From assembly GCA_964414415.1 (NCBI GenBank), contig CAYPWJ010000013.1:1-38389 (forward strand): DNA of 38,389 nucleotides, given 5' to 3'. Of this stretch, positions 15,114 through 21,843 are shown one piece after another. The stretch is from CAZESS01 sp964414415. Lineage in GTDB: Archaea; Thermoplasmatota; E2; UBA202; DSCA01. The notes under the pieces were generated by a model. That model worked only from the letters and a program-made list of their open reading frames with translations. It ran no database searches and was not told the origin of the DNA. Each line of letters opens with the position of its first letter. Positions within the stretch are counted from its first letter, which is position 1. Position numbers and translations under genes: made by a program.

Positions 15114-15298
15114 AGGAAGGGGAGACCCGTACGCTTGTTTACCTTTACGTCGTACCCCTTTGGCTTTTCCGTCGGTTTGCCGCTCTTCGGGTTCCGGGCG
15201 CTGAAGAAGTAGATGGTCTGGGTTTTTCCTCCTTTCAGTTCCACATCGCGTGTGTACAATGTATATTCTTTCCCCTTGCTTTTATATGTAAATGCCAT
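15101..15298 (-). CDS. Small basic protein of unknown function (65 aa)
   Basis: 65 residues, strongly basic, with a likely all-beta pattern: MAFTYKSKGKEYTLYTRDVE, a KGGKTQTIYFF strand and the C-terminal NKRTGLPFLKKK. I have a sense of similar short proteins with a QTIYFF strand and a TGLP-x-LKKK tail in archaea and some bacteria, but cannot name a family or function. Start is ATG 15298, with AGGCGAT (minus strand, 15303-15309) about 4 nt upstream as Shine-Dalgarno and a TATA box at 15331-15338. It is a monocistronic, probably well-expressed gene. Confidence 0.75.
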   Translation of the reverse strand: MAFTYKSKGKEYTLYTRDVELKGGKTQTIYFFSARNPKSGKPTEKPKGYDVKVNKRTGLPFLKKK

Positions 15299-15302
15299 TG
15301 TT

Positions 15303-15338
15303 ATCGCCTCTTACGTGTATCTCTTAATAGAATTTAAA
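15303..15338 (-). promoter_or_regulatory. Promoter and Shine-Dalgarno of the 65-aa gene
   Basis: TTTAAATT (15331-15338) on the minus strand predicts a start near 15308. AGGCGAT (15303-15309), one base off the consensus AGGTGAT, precedes the ATG. Confidence 0.45.
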
Positions 15339-15370
15339 TCCTTCGATATTTTTCAGGGAGAAATACAGGG

Positions 15371-15526
15371 TTACAGCACCTGCAGAGCGACGAAAACCAC
15401 AACACCAATAATAACAAATATTATCCATAATATATAGGCCAGATTGAGGCGGCGCATCCACCGCGCCTTCTTCTCCGGCGTATCGAAAAACGACCCAAGG
15501 ATAGGGTCATCCTCGATGCTATGCAT
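15371..15526 (-). CDS. Small single-pass membrane protein at the end of the ATPase operon
   Basis: 51 residues. It begins MHSIEDDPILGSFFDTPEKK, followed by a basic ARWMRR stretch and one hydrophobic helix from about residue 27 to 50, ending in VFVALQVL. Its ATG lies inside the last codons of subunit D and the two genes overlap by 8 nt, so it is co-translated with the ATPase. The position matches ahaG, the small gene after ahaD in the Methanosarcina mazei aha operon, but I cannot confirm homology by sequence. The acidic N-terminus, positive patch and single helix suggest an N-in membrane protein that may assist ATPase assembly. Confidence 0.65.
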   Translation of the reverse strand: MHSIEDDPILGSFFDTPEKKARWMRRLNLAYILWIIFVIIGVVVFVALQVL

Positions 15527-16151
15527 CTTCCTCCATCAACGACTTCATCCGCTTCCGCCGGACGAAATCCTCGCGTTCACGTTCCTCGAGCTGCCGCTCG
15601 ATGTACTCGATGGTGCCCTCCAGCTTCGGGATAAATATGTGCTCGAGCGCGTTCACCCGGCGCTTCGTCTTCTCTATCTCTTTCCCGAGCTTCTGGATGC
15701 TGGCCTCGATACCGGCCACCGCTATCGTCTCCCGCAACGCTGCATGGCTTTTCTCGATAGCCTCCGAAAAACTGGCCGGGGTGTCAAGCACGCCGTACTG
15801 GTCAATGTCCCGCTCATCGAGATCGAAGGCAACGATGGGAACACCCATCACGTGCTTCCTGTCAACCGCGATGGAGCGGTCGTCCTCCATCGCGTCGGCG
15901 AGGTCGCGCACCTGCCCCTCACCCATCAGCATCTCGGCCTGGATGAGTGACGTGAACGCCTGCCGCAGCCTGTCCTCCATCTCCTCCCGCCGCTCCCGGC
16001 GGTCCTTTATGATGTCGAAAAAGTCAGCGATGAGAGCGTCGCGCTTCTGCGACAGCAGCTCGTGGCCCTTGCTGGCCAGTGCCTTCCGCTTCCGAATCTC
16101 GAGGAGCTCCATCCGGGTCGGCTTGACACCCTCCATTATCTCCTGTGCCAT
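15519..16151 (-). CDS. atpD: A/V-type ATP synthase subunit D
   Basis: 210 residues. Subunit D forms the coiled-coil central shaft that turns inside the A3B3 head. Seen: the N-terminal VKPTRMELLEIRKRKALASKG and a C-terminal helix with IEKTKRRVNALEHIFIPKLE, both classic for the family. It starts 3 nt after the stop of subunit B and overlaps the small membrane ORF at its end. Confidence 0.96.
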   Translation of the reverse strand: MAQEIMEGVKPTRMELLEIRKRKALASKGHELLSQKRDALIADFFDIIKDRRERREEMEDRLRQAFTSLIQAEMLMGEGQVRDLADAMEDDRSIAVDRKHVMGVPIVAFDLDERDIDQYGVLDTPASFSEAIEKSHAALRETIAVAGIEASIQKLGKEIEKTKRRVNALEHIFIPKLEGTIEYIERQLEEREREDFVRRKRMKSLMEEDA

Positions 16152-16154
16152 GGT

Positions 16155-17525
16155 TTACTCCGGATAATATTGCTCGAGGTATTCCTCGTCTATCTTCTTC
16201 AGCTCCCCCCGCGGCAGCATCCCAAGCAGCTCCCAGCCGAGGTCCAGCGTCTCATCGAACGTCCGGTTTTCCTCCTCGCCCTGCGACACAAACTGCTCTT
16301 CGAACGCCTCGGCGAAGTCGAGGTAGCGGCGGTCACGCTCCGTCAACGCCTCCTCACCCACAACGGCGACGAGGTCACGAAGGTCGCATCCCTCCGCGTA
16401 GGCAGAGTACAGCTGCGTCGACAGCTGATGATGATCGGCGCGGGTGCGCCCCTCGCCGATGCCTTCGGCCATGAGACGCGACAGCGCCGGCAGCACCGCG
16501 ATCGGCGGGTAGACGTCCTTGTTCTGCAGCTCACGGGAGAGCACGATCTGACCCTCGGTGATGTAGCCCGTCAGGTCCGGGATGGGATGCGTGATGTCGT
16601 CATCCGGCATCGTCAAAATCGGAATCTGCGTTATGGAGCCCTCCCGACCCTGGATGCGGCCGGCGCGCTCGTACAGCTGCGCCAGGTCGGTATACATGTA
16701 GCCGGGGTAGCCCCGCCGCCCTGGCACCTCTTCGCGCGCTGCAGCGATCTCGCGTAGCGCCTCGGCGTAGTTGGTCATGTCGGTGAGAATGATCAACACA
16801 TGCATGTCCATGTCGAACGCCAGGTACTCGGCGGCGGTCAACGCCATCTTGGGCGCGATGAGGCGCTCGATAGCCGGGTCGTCGGCCAGGTTGAGGAACA
16901 GGATGCTCCGCTCGATGGCGCCGGTCTCCTCGAAATCCCGGATGAAGAAGTCGGCTTCCTCGGCGGTGATGCCCATCGCGCAGAACACGACGGCGAAGTT
17001 CTCCTGCCCGCGGACCTGCGCCTGCCGGGCGACCTGCGCCGCCAGATTGTTATGCGGTAGACCGGAGCCCGAAAAGATAGGGAGCTTCTGCCCGCGCACC
17101 AGCGTGTTCATGCCGTCGATCGTCGAGATGCCCGTCTGGATGGGGTCACGCGGATACTCCCGCGCCGACGGATTAATCGGCGCGCCGTTGACGTCCCGCA
17201 TGTCCTCCGGGATGGGCGCCGGCGAATCATCGATGGGGGTACCGATGCCGTCGAAGACACGGCCGAGCATGTCGTCGGTCACGCCGAGCTGCATCGGCTT
17301 CCCCGTAAAGCGGACAGCCGTATCGTCGGTATCCAGCCCGGTGGTCCCCTCGAAGACCTGGACGACGGCGCGGCCGCCCCCGACCTCGAGTACCTGGCCG
17401 GTACGCTTCTCACCGTCCGACGTCGTGATGTGGACGACTTCACTGTAGCCGACGCCCTCGACCTCATCGACGACCATCAGGGGGCCGGAGACCTCTGTAA
17501 CCGTGGTGTAGACCATTCCTTCCAT
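16155..17525 (-). CDS. atpB: A/V-type ATP synthase subunit B (non-catalytic)
   Basis: 456 residues, normal length. B alternates with A in the hexameric head and carries the non-catalytic nucleotide interface. Seen: YTTVTEVSGPLMVVDEVEGV at the N-terminus, and PIFSGSGLPHNNLAAQVARQ at the position of a P-loop, the expected degenerate form. Then come FLNLADDPAIERLIAPKMAL, the LTDMTNYAEALREIAAAREE motif and GRRGYPGYMYTDLA. The ATG at 17525 follows subunit A by 1 nt and has GGAGG just upstream; a second ATG three codons later is possible. Confidence 0.97.
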   Translation of the reverse strand: MEGMVYTTVTEVSGPLMVVDEVEGVGYSEVVHITTSDGEKRTGQVLEVGGGRAVVQVFEGTTGLDTDDTAVRFTGKPMQLGVTDDMLGRVFDGIGTPIDDSPAPIPEDMRDVNGAPINPSAREYPRDPIQTGISTIDGMNTLVRGQKLPIFSGSGLPHNNLAAQVARQAQVRGQENFAVVFCAMGITAEEADFFIRDFEETGAIERSILFLNLADDPAIERLIAPKMALTAAEYLAFDMDMHVLIILTDMTNYAEALREIAAAREEVPGRRGYPGYMYTDLAQLYERAGRIQGREGSITQIPILTMPDDDITHPIPDLTGYITEGQIVLSRELQNKDVYPPIAVLPALSRLMAEGIGEGRTRADHHQLSTQLYSAYAEGCDLRDLVAVVGEEALTERDRRYLDFAEAFEEQFVSQGEEENRTFDETLDLGWELLGMLPRGELKKIDEEYLEQYYPE

Positions 17526-17526
17526 G

Positions 17527-19290
17527 TTATCCCTCCAACGCTGCTATTTCTTCTTCCATCTGGCGCTCTATCTCCTGGAAGCGCTCCTCCCATTCCTCGT
17601 TGGGCACGGTGCCCAGCCGGGCGATGCGCACCCGCGAGTCGAGTTGCTTGACCTCGTCGAAGTCAAACGTCGGCGAGGCCAGGTCCTCGACCAGATGATA
17701 ATATTTGAGCATGATGCGCAGCATCTCGTACTGCTTCCCCGGCGGACAGAACGTGTCAACCTCGTGGTAGGCGTTCTGCTGCAGGAAGTCCTCCCGGATG
17801 ATCTGGGCGCCCTCCAGCACCGCCCTGTCGGACGGCGGCAGCGCGTCGGGGCCGACAAGCCGGATGATCTCCTGCAGCTCGTCCTCACGCTGCAAAAGCG
17901 CCATCGCCTCGTTGCGCAGCTCAAGCCAGTCGTCGCCGACGTTGTCACCCCACCATTCCTTCACCCGGTCGAGATACAGGGAGTAGCTCCGCAGCCAGTT
18001 CACCGAGGGAAAATGCCGCCGGTCAGCCAGGTCCGAATCCAAAGCCCAGAAGACCTTGGCGATGCGGAGCGTGTTCTGCGTCACCGGCTCCGAAAAATCG
18101 CCGCCCGGCGGCGAGACAGCGCCGATGATCGAGAGCGAGCCCTCCCGGTCGCCGCTCCCGACGGTCTTGATCCTCCCGGCGCGCTCATAGAAGCCCGCAA
18201 GCCGCGATGCCAGATAGGCGGGGTATCCCTCCTCGCCGGGCATCTCCTCCAAACGGCCGGAGATCTCCCGCAGCGCTTCGGCCCATCTCGAGGTAGAGTC
18301 GGCCATCAATGCGACGTCGTAGCCCATGTCGCGGTAATACTCGGCGAGCGTGATACCGGTATAGACGGATGCCTCACGGGCAGCCACCGGCATGTTGGAT
18401 GTATTCGCTATCAGGATCGTCCGGTTCATCAACGGCTCCTCGGTGCGGGGGTCCTTGAGCTCCGGGAAATCCCGGAGCACCTCGGTCATCTCGTTGCCGC
18501 GCTCCCCGCAGCCGATGTAGATGACGATGTCGGCGTCGCTCCACCGCGCCAGCTGATGCTGCGCGACGGTCTTGCCGGTCCCGAAGCCACCGGGGATGGC
18601 CGCGGTGCCGCCCTTCGCCATCGGGAAAAACGTGTCGAAGATACGCTGCCCGTTGACGAGCGGGATGCTCGGCGGCAGTTTTTCCTGCTGCGGCCGGGCC
18701 TGCCGGACGGGCCAGCGCTGCAGCATCGCTATCTCGCGTTGCTCGCCGTCGACGTCGAGGGTTGCGATGGCCTCCTCGACGGTGTAGCTGCCTTCGCTGA
18801 CTGAGACGACGGTCGCCTCGCCGATGTCCGGCGGCACCATGACGCGGTGCTCGACCACGGGGGTCTCCTGGACGGTACCGAGGATGTCGCCGCCCCGGAC
18901 AGTGTCGTTTTTCTGGACCTGCGGGGTGAAATCCCATTCGACGTCGCGGTCGATGGCCGGTGCCTCGACGCCCCGCGAGATGAAATCCCCTGATTTCTCC
19001 ATGAGGTCCGGGAGCGGCCGCTGGATGCCGTCGTAGACCGCCGTGATGAGACCCGGCCCAAGCTCGACGGCCAGCGGCATGCCGGTGTTGACGACTGCAT
19101 CGCCGGGCTGCAGCCCGGTCGTCTCCTCGTAGACCTGGATGGTCGCCCGGTCTTCCTCCAGCTCGATGATCTCGCCGATCAGGCCTTCCTCGCCGACCCG
19201 GACCAGGTCGTACATCTTCGCTCCCCTCATGTCGGTGGCCGTCACCACTGGACCGGCCACGTTGTAGATTTTTCCTTCACTGTCAGCCAT
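17527..19290 (-). CDS. atpA: A/V-type ATP synthase subunit A (catalytic)
   Basis: 587 residues from ATG 19290. A is the catalytic ATP-binding subunit. Seen: IYNVAGPVVTATDM at the N-terminus, the roughly 90-residue non-homologous insertion typical of A subunits, the P-loop PGGFGTGKTVAQHQLARWSD, YIGCGERGNEMTEVL with the catalytic Glu, and MADSTSRWAEALREISGR. No intein. A GTG three codons upstream is possible, but ATG 19290 has GGAGTG about 8 nt upstream and is also about 25 nt from a TATA-like box (19311-19318), so it may be served both by the operon mRNA and by an internal leaderless transcript. Confidence 0.97.
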   Translation of the reverse strand: MADSEGKIYNVAGPVVTATDMRGAKMYDLVRVGEEGLIGEIIELEEDRATIQVYEETTGLQPGDAVVNTGMPLAVELGPGLITAVYDGIQRPLPDLMEKSGDFISRGVEAPAIDRDVEWDFTPQVQKNDTVRGGDILGTVQETPVVEHRVMVPPDIGEATVVSVSEGSYTVEEAIATLDVDGEQREIAMLQRWPVRQARPQQEKLPPSIPLVNGQRIFDTFFPMAKGGTAAIPGGFGTGKTVAQHQLARWSDADIVIYIGCGERGNEMTEVLRDFPELKDPRTEEPLMNRTILIANTSNMPVAAREASVYTGITLAEYYRDMGYDVALMADSTSRWAEALREISGRLEEMPGEEGYPAYLASRLAGFYERAGRIKTVGSGDREGSLSIIGAVSPPGGDFSEPVTQNTLRIAKVFWALDSDLADRRHFPSVNWLRSYSLYLDRVKEWWGDNVGDDWLELRNEAMALLQREDELQEIIRLVGPDALPPSDRAVLEGAQIIREDFLQQNAYHEVDTFCPPGKQYEMLRIMLKYYHLVEDLASPTFDFDEVKQLDSRVRIARLGTVPNEEWEERFQEIERQMEEEIAALEG

Positions 19291-19310
19291 ACATTTCACA
19301 CTCCAATTCC

Positions 19311-19318
19311 AATTTAAA
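19311..19318 (-). promoter_or_regulatory. Possible internal promoter before atpA
   Basis: TTTAAATT on the minus strand is centred about 25 nt before ATG 19290, the spacing of real promoters in this window, and it contains the TAA stop of atpF (19314-19316). It could boost A, B and D over the membrane subunits. Confidence 0.45.
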
Positions 19319-19637
19319 TCTCAACTCCGACCGCCCGCCGTATCAGCGTGTCGATGGAGTCCTCCCGCTCCTCCATCTTACCCCGCTTGTCGGGTATCTC
19401 CACGATGACGGGCAGCTCTCTCTGCAATCGTATCTGGGTAATCTGTTTCATAATCGAGTCCGCGATGCGCTCGGTGATGATGATGACGCCGATATCCGCA
19501 TCGGCGACGAGCTCGTCGAACTGCGCCGCGACGTCGTCGGCAACCACGGCGCGGCTGACCCCGGCGAGTTTGAACAACGCGACGGTGTCAGGGTCGCCGA
19601 TGGCCGCTATCTTCATGCCCTCGTTCATATCGTTCAT
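19314..19637 (-). CDS. atpF: A/V-type ATP synthase subunit F
   Basis: 107 residues from ATG 19637, which overlaps the subunit C stop as ATGA. F is the small Rossmann-like subunit attached to the central stalk with D. Seen: KIAAIGDPDTVALFKLAGVS, GVIIITERIAD and PVIVEIPDKRG, the hallmark segments. The frame extends upstream to 19658 but the coupled ATG is preferred; ATG 19616 (MKIAAIG) would match the family start as well. It is followed by a 23-nt gap with a possible promoter. Confidence 0.93.
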   Translation of the reverse strand: MNDMNEGMKIAAIGDPDTVALFKLAGVSRAVVADDVAAQFDELVADADIGVIIITERIADSIMKQITQIRLQRELPVIVEIPDKRGKMEEREDSIDTLIRRAVGVEI

Positions 19638-20701
19638 GTCATCACCACCATCTCCCATATCGTCTCCGGCGGCAGCTCCTCGCCGACGCCCTTGGCGATG
19701 GCCTTGAGGTTGCGCGCCTCGTATTCTTTTTCCACGACGAAGCGGATGCCGGCTCCGAGCCCCATGCTGTCGTCACGGGCCAGGTCAGCGACGATGTCCA
19801 GCAGCTGGCCGTCGAGCGCCATCTCCAGCGCCGGGACGCCCTCGTCCTCGTAGCGCGGGATGGCGTTCCGCAGCGCGTCGATGTAGGCGGTGCCCTCGAG
19901 CAGCGAAACAATCTCGGGGATGGAATCAATCTTGAGCATATGCTCAAGCGTCCACCCGGCGAGCTCACGGCCCTCGCCGAACAGCATCGACTCGACGTCT
20001 TCAACGCCGTAATCCTTGGCCCGGAATATCGCCTTCAGGTTCATCACGTCGATGAGGCGCTTGACGAAGACGTCCCTGACATGCCGCGTCGGCTTCGACA
20101 GCTCAGCCGCACGGAGCCGGTCTATGAGGTAGCGGTCGACCGCGTACTCGACGGCTGTCGGCGCCGCCCCGTCGGCGACGAGCTCCCGGACCTCGTGCAT
20201 GTCGTGTGCGGACAGCGCGTCGAGCAGCTGCCCCCTGTCGGCTGTGCGGAGTGCCTGCAGCAGCGACGTGGCCCAGTCCGAGTGCACCTCGCGCTCCTCG
20301 ATGGCCTCGCTGCGCATGACGGCCTTGACGGCTTCCTTTACCGGGCGGGCGTCGAGCTTCTGGAGATATGCCTCGTAGAACGACGCGACGGTGTCCGGCG
20401 AATCCCGCTGTGCCATCTGCACCGCCCTGGAGAGCGAGCGGTCGACGCTGCGCTGCACCTCGGTGACGGTGTCGCCTTCCACGGCGAAGTCGCCGGTGAC
20501 GGTGCCGGTGAACTGTTCAAGGCTGTCACTGTTCACGAGCGGAGCCAGTCCCTTTTTTTCTATGTATGGGCTGCCGATGGCGTTGAACTTGGCGTTGGGG
20601 TAGGTGAAGCCGGCCATTGAGACCAGCGACGGCATGAACTTCGCCGCGACCCCGACGCCGGCTGCTGCGGCTCCAACCCAGAGAACAGCGGCCAGGTTCA
20701 C
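19634..20701 (-). CDS. atpC: A/V-type ATP synthase subunit C with N-terminal hydrophobic extension
   Basis: 355 residues from a GTG at 20701 that overlaps the subunit E stop as GTGA. Subunit C (V-type d) is the funnel joining the central stalk to the rotor ring. The recognisable body starts at FTYPNAKFNAIGSPYI and contains three repeated helical units, with VKRLIDVMNLKAIFRAKDYG typical. Residues 3-22 (LAAVLWVGAAAAGVGVAAKF) are hydrophobic enough to span or anchor in the membrane, which Thermus-type C subunits lack. Later starts at 20635 or 20617 would remove this segment but would break the tight operon overlap. Confidence 0.9.
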   Translation of the reverse strand: MNLAAVLWVGAAAAGVGVAAKFMPSLVSMAGFTYPNAKFNAIGSPYIEKKGLAPLVNSDSLEQFTGTVTGDFAVEGDTVTEVQRSVDRSLSRAVQMAQRDSPDTVASFYEAYLQKLDARPVKEAVKAVMRSEAIEEREVHSDWATSLLQALRTADRGQLLDALSAHDMHEVRELVADGAAPTAVEYAVDRYLIDRLRAAELSKPTRHVRDVFVKRLIDVMNLKAIFRAKDYGVEDVESMLFGEGRELAGWTLEHMLKIDSIPEIVSLLEGTAYIDALRNAIPRYEDEGVPALEMALDGQLLDIVADLARDDSMGLGAGIRFVVEKEYEARNLKAIAKGVGEELPPETIWEMVVMT

Positions 20702-21267
20702 GTGTCGTCCTCCTCGAACAGGTGTTCGGCCATCAGGATGCGGATGTCCTCCATGCGTCGCTCCAGCAGGGACTCGAAGGTCTCGTCGAGCCGGCGGCTG
20801 CCATCGACGCTCTTGACGACGACGCCGCCGATGCTGTCGACATGGCCGTCCACGGGCACGTCGAGTGACGCGGCGATGTCCTCGTCCACGTCGCGGGATG
20901 CCAGGATGGCGCAGTCGCCGAAGCGCTCTTTGCCCTCCTGTATCGATTGCTTGACGTGGCGCTCGTATGCGTCGCCGTCTGCCTCGGCGAGATGTCGGCG
21001 GACGTGCTGCATGCACTCCTGCATCACCTGCTCCTTGGCCTGCCGCTTCGCCTGGCGTGCTTTGCGGCGGGCGACGGCCAGTGTCTTGTCGCGGATGCGG
21101 GCGACCTGTTTTTCGCCCTGACTGCGGATGTCCTCCGCCTGCTCTTCGGCGTCCTCCCGCGCCTCCTCGATGATGTGGTCGGCGCGCTGCTCTGCCTCCC
21201 CGATAATCTGCTCTGCCTCCCTGGAGGCGTCGTGCTCTATCCGCTCGATGAGGGCGTCCAGCGACAT
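20698..21267 (-). CDS. atpE: A/V-type ATP synthase subunit E
   Basis: 189 residues. E pairs with H to form the peripheral stalks that hold the head still. Seen: a long charged N-terminal coiled coil (EAEQIIGEAEQRADHIIEEA onward to about residue 95) and a globular C-terminal domain with DSIGGVVVKSVDGSRRLDET, the conserved GGV-x-V motif. It begins 3 nt after the subunit K stop. Confidence 0.94.
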   Translation of the reverse strand: MSLDALIERIEHDASREAEQIIGEAEQRADHIIEEAREDAEEQAEDIRSQGEKQVARIRDKTLAVARRKARQAKRQAKEQVMQECMQHVRRHLAEADGDAYERHVKQSIQEGKERFGDCAILASRDVDEDIAASLDVPVDGHVDSIGGVVVKSVDGSRRLDETFESLLERRMEDIRILMAEHLFEEDDT

Positions 21268-21270
21268 GGT

Positions 21271-21843
21271 CTACAGCAGGCTCAGGCCGGACATCAGCAG
21301 GATGGCGACCAGCAGCCCAAAGATGGCGATGGTCTCAGGCATCACCGTAAAGATGATGCCGCGCGCAGCGACGTCGGGATTGCGGCCGACGGCCGATATC
21401 GACGACGCGGCGACCATGCCCTGCCCGATGCCGGAGATACCCGTCAGACCGACGACGAGACCGATGGCGATGCCGCCGAGGCCGAGGGCACTGTTGCCCA
21501 GCAGCTCCATGTTTGGGCTCCCGCCCAGCAGGCCGGCGCCCATCATGAGCAGCACCGCGATGAGCAGGCCGTAGACCGCCTGGGTCATCGGCAGCACCTG
21601 GAGCACCAGCAGCTGCCCGAACAGCTCGGGTTTTTCCGCGGTGACCGCCACAGCCGAGTTGCCTGCAAAGGCCAGGCCGAAGGCGGAGGCGATACCGGCG
21701 ATGGAGACCGCCAGCATACAGCCGATCAGGATGTTCGCCTGGGTCTCACCCGCCTGTCCTTCCGCCAGGCCGGCAGCCGATGCAGGTCCAGCACAGAGCA
21801 CCAGGGCCACGAGGGCCAGTCCTATTGCCACAGTTTTCCTCAT
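21271..21843 (-). CDS. atpK: A/V-type ATP synthase rotor subunit K, duplicated, Na+-type
   Basis: 190 residues from ATG 21843, with a strong GGAGGAAA Shine-Dalgarno and an ATGA overlap with the subunit I stop. Residues 1-24 look like a signal or extra helix (ALVALVLCAGPASAA). Two helical hairpins follow (about 36-105 and 115-190). The second carries the ion-binding Glu170 (MPETIAIFG). In the first, the equivalent site reads LPMTQAVYG with no carboxylate, so there is one carboxylate per four helices. Leu84, Thr87, Gln88, Gln141 and Glu170 correspond to Leu61, Thr64, Gln65, Gln110 and Glu139 of Enterococcus hirae NtpK, with the 29-residue Gln-Glu spacing kept. This is recalled alignment, but it points strongly to Na+ coupling. 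Confidence 0.93.
   Translation of the reverse strand: MRKTVAIGLALVALVLCAGPASAAGLAEGQAGETQANILIGCMLAVSIAGIASAFGLAFAGNSAVAVTAEKPELFGQLLVLQVLPMTQAVYGLLIAVLLMMGAGLLGGSPNMELLGNSALGLGGIAIGLVVGLTGISGIGQGMVAASSISAVGRNPDVAARGIIFTVMPETIAIFGLLVAILLMSGLSLL

Noticed and set aside
17524..18804. Plus-strand open frame (426 codons) opposite atpA
   Set aside because: Shadow of a certain gene on the other strand; no start signals and no recognisable domain.
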